The notes under the pieces are model-generated. The model saw only the letters and a list, made by a program, of their open reading frames with translations. It did not search any database and was not told the DNA's origin. The position numbers were made by a program, and so were the translations under genes. Shown here one piece after another: positions 40,275 through 41,910 of a DNA stretch of 41,910 nucleotides. Source of the DNA: Alphaproteobacteria bacterium (GTDB lineage Bacteria; Pseudomonadota; Alphaproteobacteria; Micropepsales; Micropepsaceae); assembly GCA_018969785.1 (NCBI GenBank), contig JAGWXR010000004.1, positions 1 through 41,910 of the forward strand, given 5' to 3'. Every line of letters starts with the position of its first letter. The stretch's first letter is position 1.

Positions 40275-41225
40275 TCAATGTGAAAAGTTGAATACACGGA
40301 TGGGCTTCACCTCTCCTGCCTCGAAGACGGCGATCGCAACGGGATCGCCGGAGCGGGTACGGCAATAGACAGGCGGCACGGCATGCGCACCGCTGTCATC
40401 GGCTACCCCTTCGGAGAGGAAGAGACGACCGCGCGCCAGGACGGACCGGCCCAGCCTGAGCTGGGAGGCCTCCTGGTCTGTCACGGCCAGTGCCGGGATG
40501 TCGTCCAGCACGGTCGCGAGCGGCCGGAGGCCACGCGTGGTGGCCGGGTCTTTAGCAGATTCCTCGAGTTTTTCCAGCGTTATCGCGTCCGCCAGCCGGA
40601 AGGGCCCGACCGAGGTCCGGGTTAACGAGGCAACATGGCCAAAACAGCCAAGGACCCGGCCGATATCGCGCGCAAAGGCCCGCACATAGGTCCCTTTGCC
40701 GCACGTCATGTGGAACACGGTATGGTCGGCGTCCGGCACCTCGAGAACCTCGAGGCGGAAGATATCGGTCTCGCGGGGCTGAAGCGCGACGGTCTCGCCG
40801 TCGCGCGCAAGATCATAGGCGCGCTGCCCGTCGACAAGGATGGCCGAGAACGCCGGAGGCACCTGCAGCACCCGCCCGATGAACGCCGGCAGCGCCGCAA
40901 GGACCTGTTCCGGGGTAGGTCGCAAGTCACTCGACCGCACGACCGGCCCCTCACGGTCATCCGTCGAGGTCTCCTGTCCCCAGCAGACCGTGAACCGGTA
41001 GGTCTTGCGCGCATCGACCAGGTAGGGAACGGTCTTCGTCGCCTCGCCAAAGGCAAGTGGAAGCACGCCATCGGCAAGTGGATCGAGCGTACCCGCGTGG
41101 CCGGCCTTGTTTGCGTTGAGCAGGCGCCGGGCAATCGACAGCGCCTTTGTCGAGGTGATCCCGGTGGACTTGTTCAGCACAAGCCAGCCATGGACCGCCT
41201 CACCCTTTCGCTTCGCCATCGTCAC
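40275..41225 (-). CDS. truB: tRNA pseudouridine(55) synthase
   Basis: [53 protein letters not shown]. Confidence 0.97.
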   Translation of the reverse strand: MTMAKRKGEAVHGWLVLNKSTGITSTKALSIARRLLNANKAGHAGTLDPLADGVLPLAFGEATKTVPYLVDARKTYRFTVCWGQETSTDDREGPVVRSSDLRPTPEQVLAALPAFIGRVLQVPPAFSAILVDGQRAYDLARDGETVALQPRETDIFRLEVLEVPDADHTVFHMTCGKGTYVRAFARDIGRVLGCFGHVASLTRTSVGPFRLADAITLEKLEESAKDPATTRGLRPLATVLDDIPALAVTDQEASQLRLGRSVLARGRLFLSEGVADDSGAHAVPPVYCRTRSGDPVAIAVFEAGEVKPIRVFNFSH

Positions 41226-41652
41226 CGTCGTCAGGCTTCAGCTCTTCACCCGCATGCCGCAGGTCGCGAGCGACCTTCTCGGACCGCAGGATCTCCTCGA
41301 TATGATGAGCTTCGTCGAAGGAGCGGTCCGCAACAAAATGCAGCACAGGCGCATGCCGCAACTGCAGAAGCTTTGCCACCTGCGAGCGCAGATACGGAGC
41401 AGACCGATTGAGCCCCTCCAGCACGGGCTCAAGCTGCTCCCCACCCAGAGGCATGGCAAATGCAGTGGCATTCTTGAGGTCAGGGCTGATCCGGACTTCC
41501 GACACGGTGACGGAAGCACCCGCAAGCGCCGGGTCTCGCAATTCCCCCCGCATCAGGATGCCCGCCAGGATGTGCCGGATCTCCTCGCCCACGCGCAACT
41601 GCCGCTGGCTGGGTCCGCTGCCGGTCTCGGGTCGATGGGTTTTGCGGGCCAT
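41200..41652 (-). CDS. rbfA: 30S ribosome-binding factor
   Basis: SQRQLRVGEEIRHILAGIL ... ALAGASVTVSEVRISPDLKNATAFAMPLGG ... LRSQVAKLLQLRHAPVLHFVADRSFDEAHHIEEIL. Confidence 0.95.
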   Translation of the reverse strand: MARKTHRPETGSGPSQRQLRVGEEIRHILAGILMRGELRDPALAGASVTVSEVRISPDLKNATAFAMPLGGEQLEPVLEGLNRSAPYLRSQVAKLLQLRHAPVLHFVADRSFDEAHHIEEILRSEKVARDLRHAGEELKPDDGDDGEAKG

Positions 41653-41736
41653 GCTGGCACCAATTCCTTCAGGGGGACGGGGCGAACCTCCCTTGAGGCC
41701 CGCCTCCGCCATCCGCGCGCTGGCGCGCACGCCGGG

Positions 41737-41910
41737 TTAGAGTGTCCGCTTGATCGTCTCGACCTCGAAGCACTCGATCTGGTCACCCTTCTGGATGTCC
41801 TGGTAGTTGTCGAAGGCCATGCCGCATTCCTGGCCGACCACGACTTCCTTGACCTCGTCCTTGAAGCGCTTGAGCGTCGACAGCGTGCCTTCGTGGATGA
41901 CCACGTTGTC
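41737..41910 (-). CDS. infB: C-terminal fragment of translation initiation factor IF-2
   Basis: Minus strand reads ...[57 protein letters not shown]; truncated by window end. Confidence 0.95.
   Translation of the reverse strand, partial: DNVVIHEGTLSTLKRFKDEVKEVVVGQECGMAFDNYQDIQKGDQIECFEVETIKRTL

Overview
High-GC alphaproteobacterial-type chromosomal window (41.9 kb) that is largely core genome. No rRNA, tRNA, CRISPR array or mobile element was recognised. Left to right: 3' end of an ActR/PrrA/RegA-type response regulator; MmcB-like protein; a ferritin-like di-iron protein divergent from two tandem 913-aa RND/MMPL-type exporters; a TerB-like protein; a nitroreductase; the replication block gyrB-recF-dnaN-dnaA with rpsT, enoyl-CoA hydratase and fpg (all minus); ubiE-ubiB-coaBC-dut-Rrf2 regulator-cysK (plus); an SH3 protein; a 2-hydroxyacid dehydrogenase, an RlmI-like methyltransferase and a PDZ/M48 lipoprotein; a minus-strand iron/redox block irr - rubrerythrin - CCG-domain Fe-S protein - DUF3501 - MoeB/ThiF - ABC exporter; fabA-fabB-fabI; and a minus-strand infB-rbfA-truB-rpsO-pnp-HAD block. 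The strongest leads are: (i) an Irr/ICE-like box directly upstream of a promoter-like sequence for rubrerythrin, with a terminator-like hairpin directly after rubrerythrin, in a poorly characterised rubrerythrin/Fe-S/DUF3501 operon; (ii) a divergent di-iron protein plus duplicated RND exporter locus with two TGACGC-NN-GCGTCA operators and a hairpin between the two exporter copies. All calls come from reading the sequence and the supplied ORF translations. No database search or folding calculation was run.
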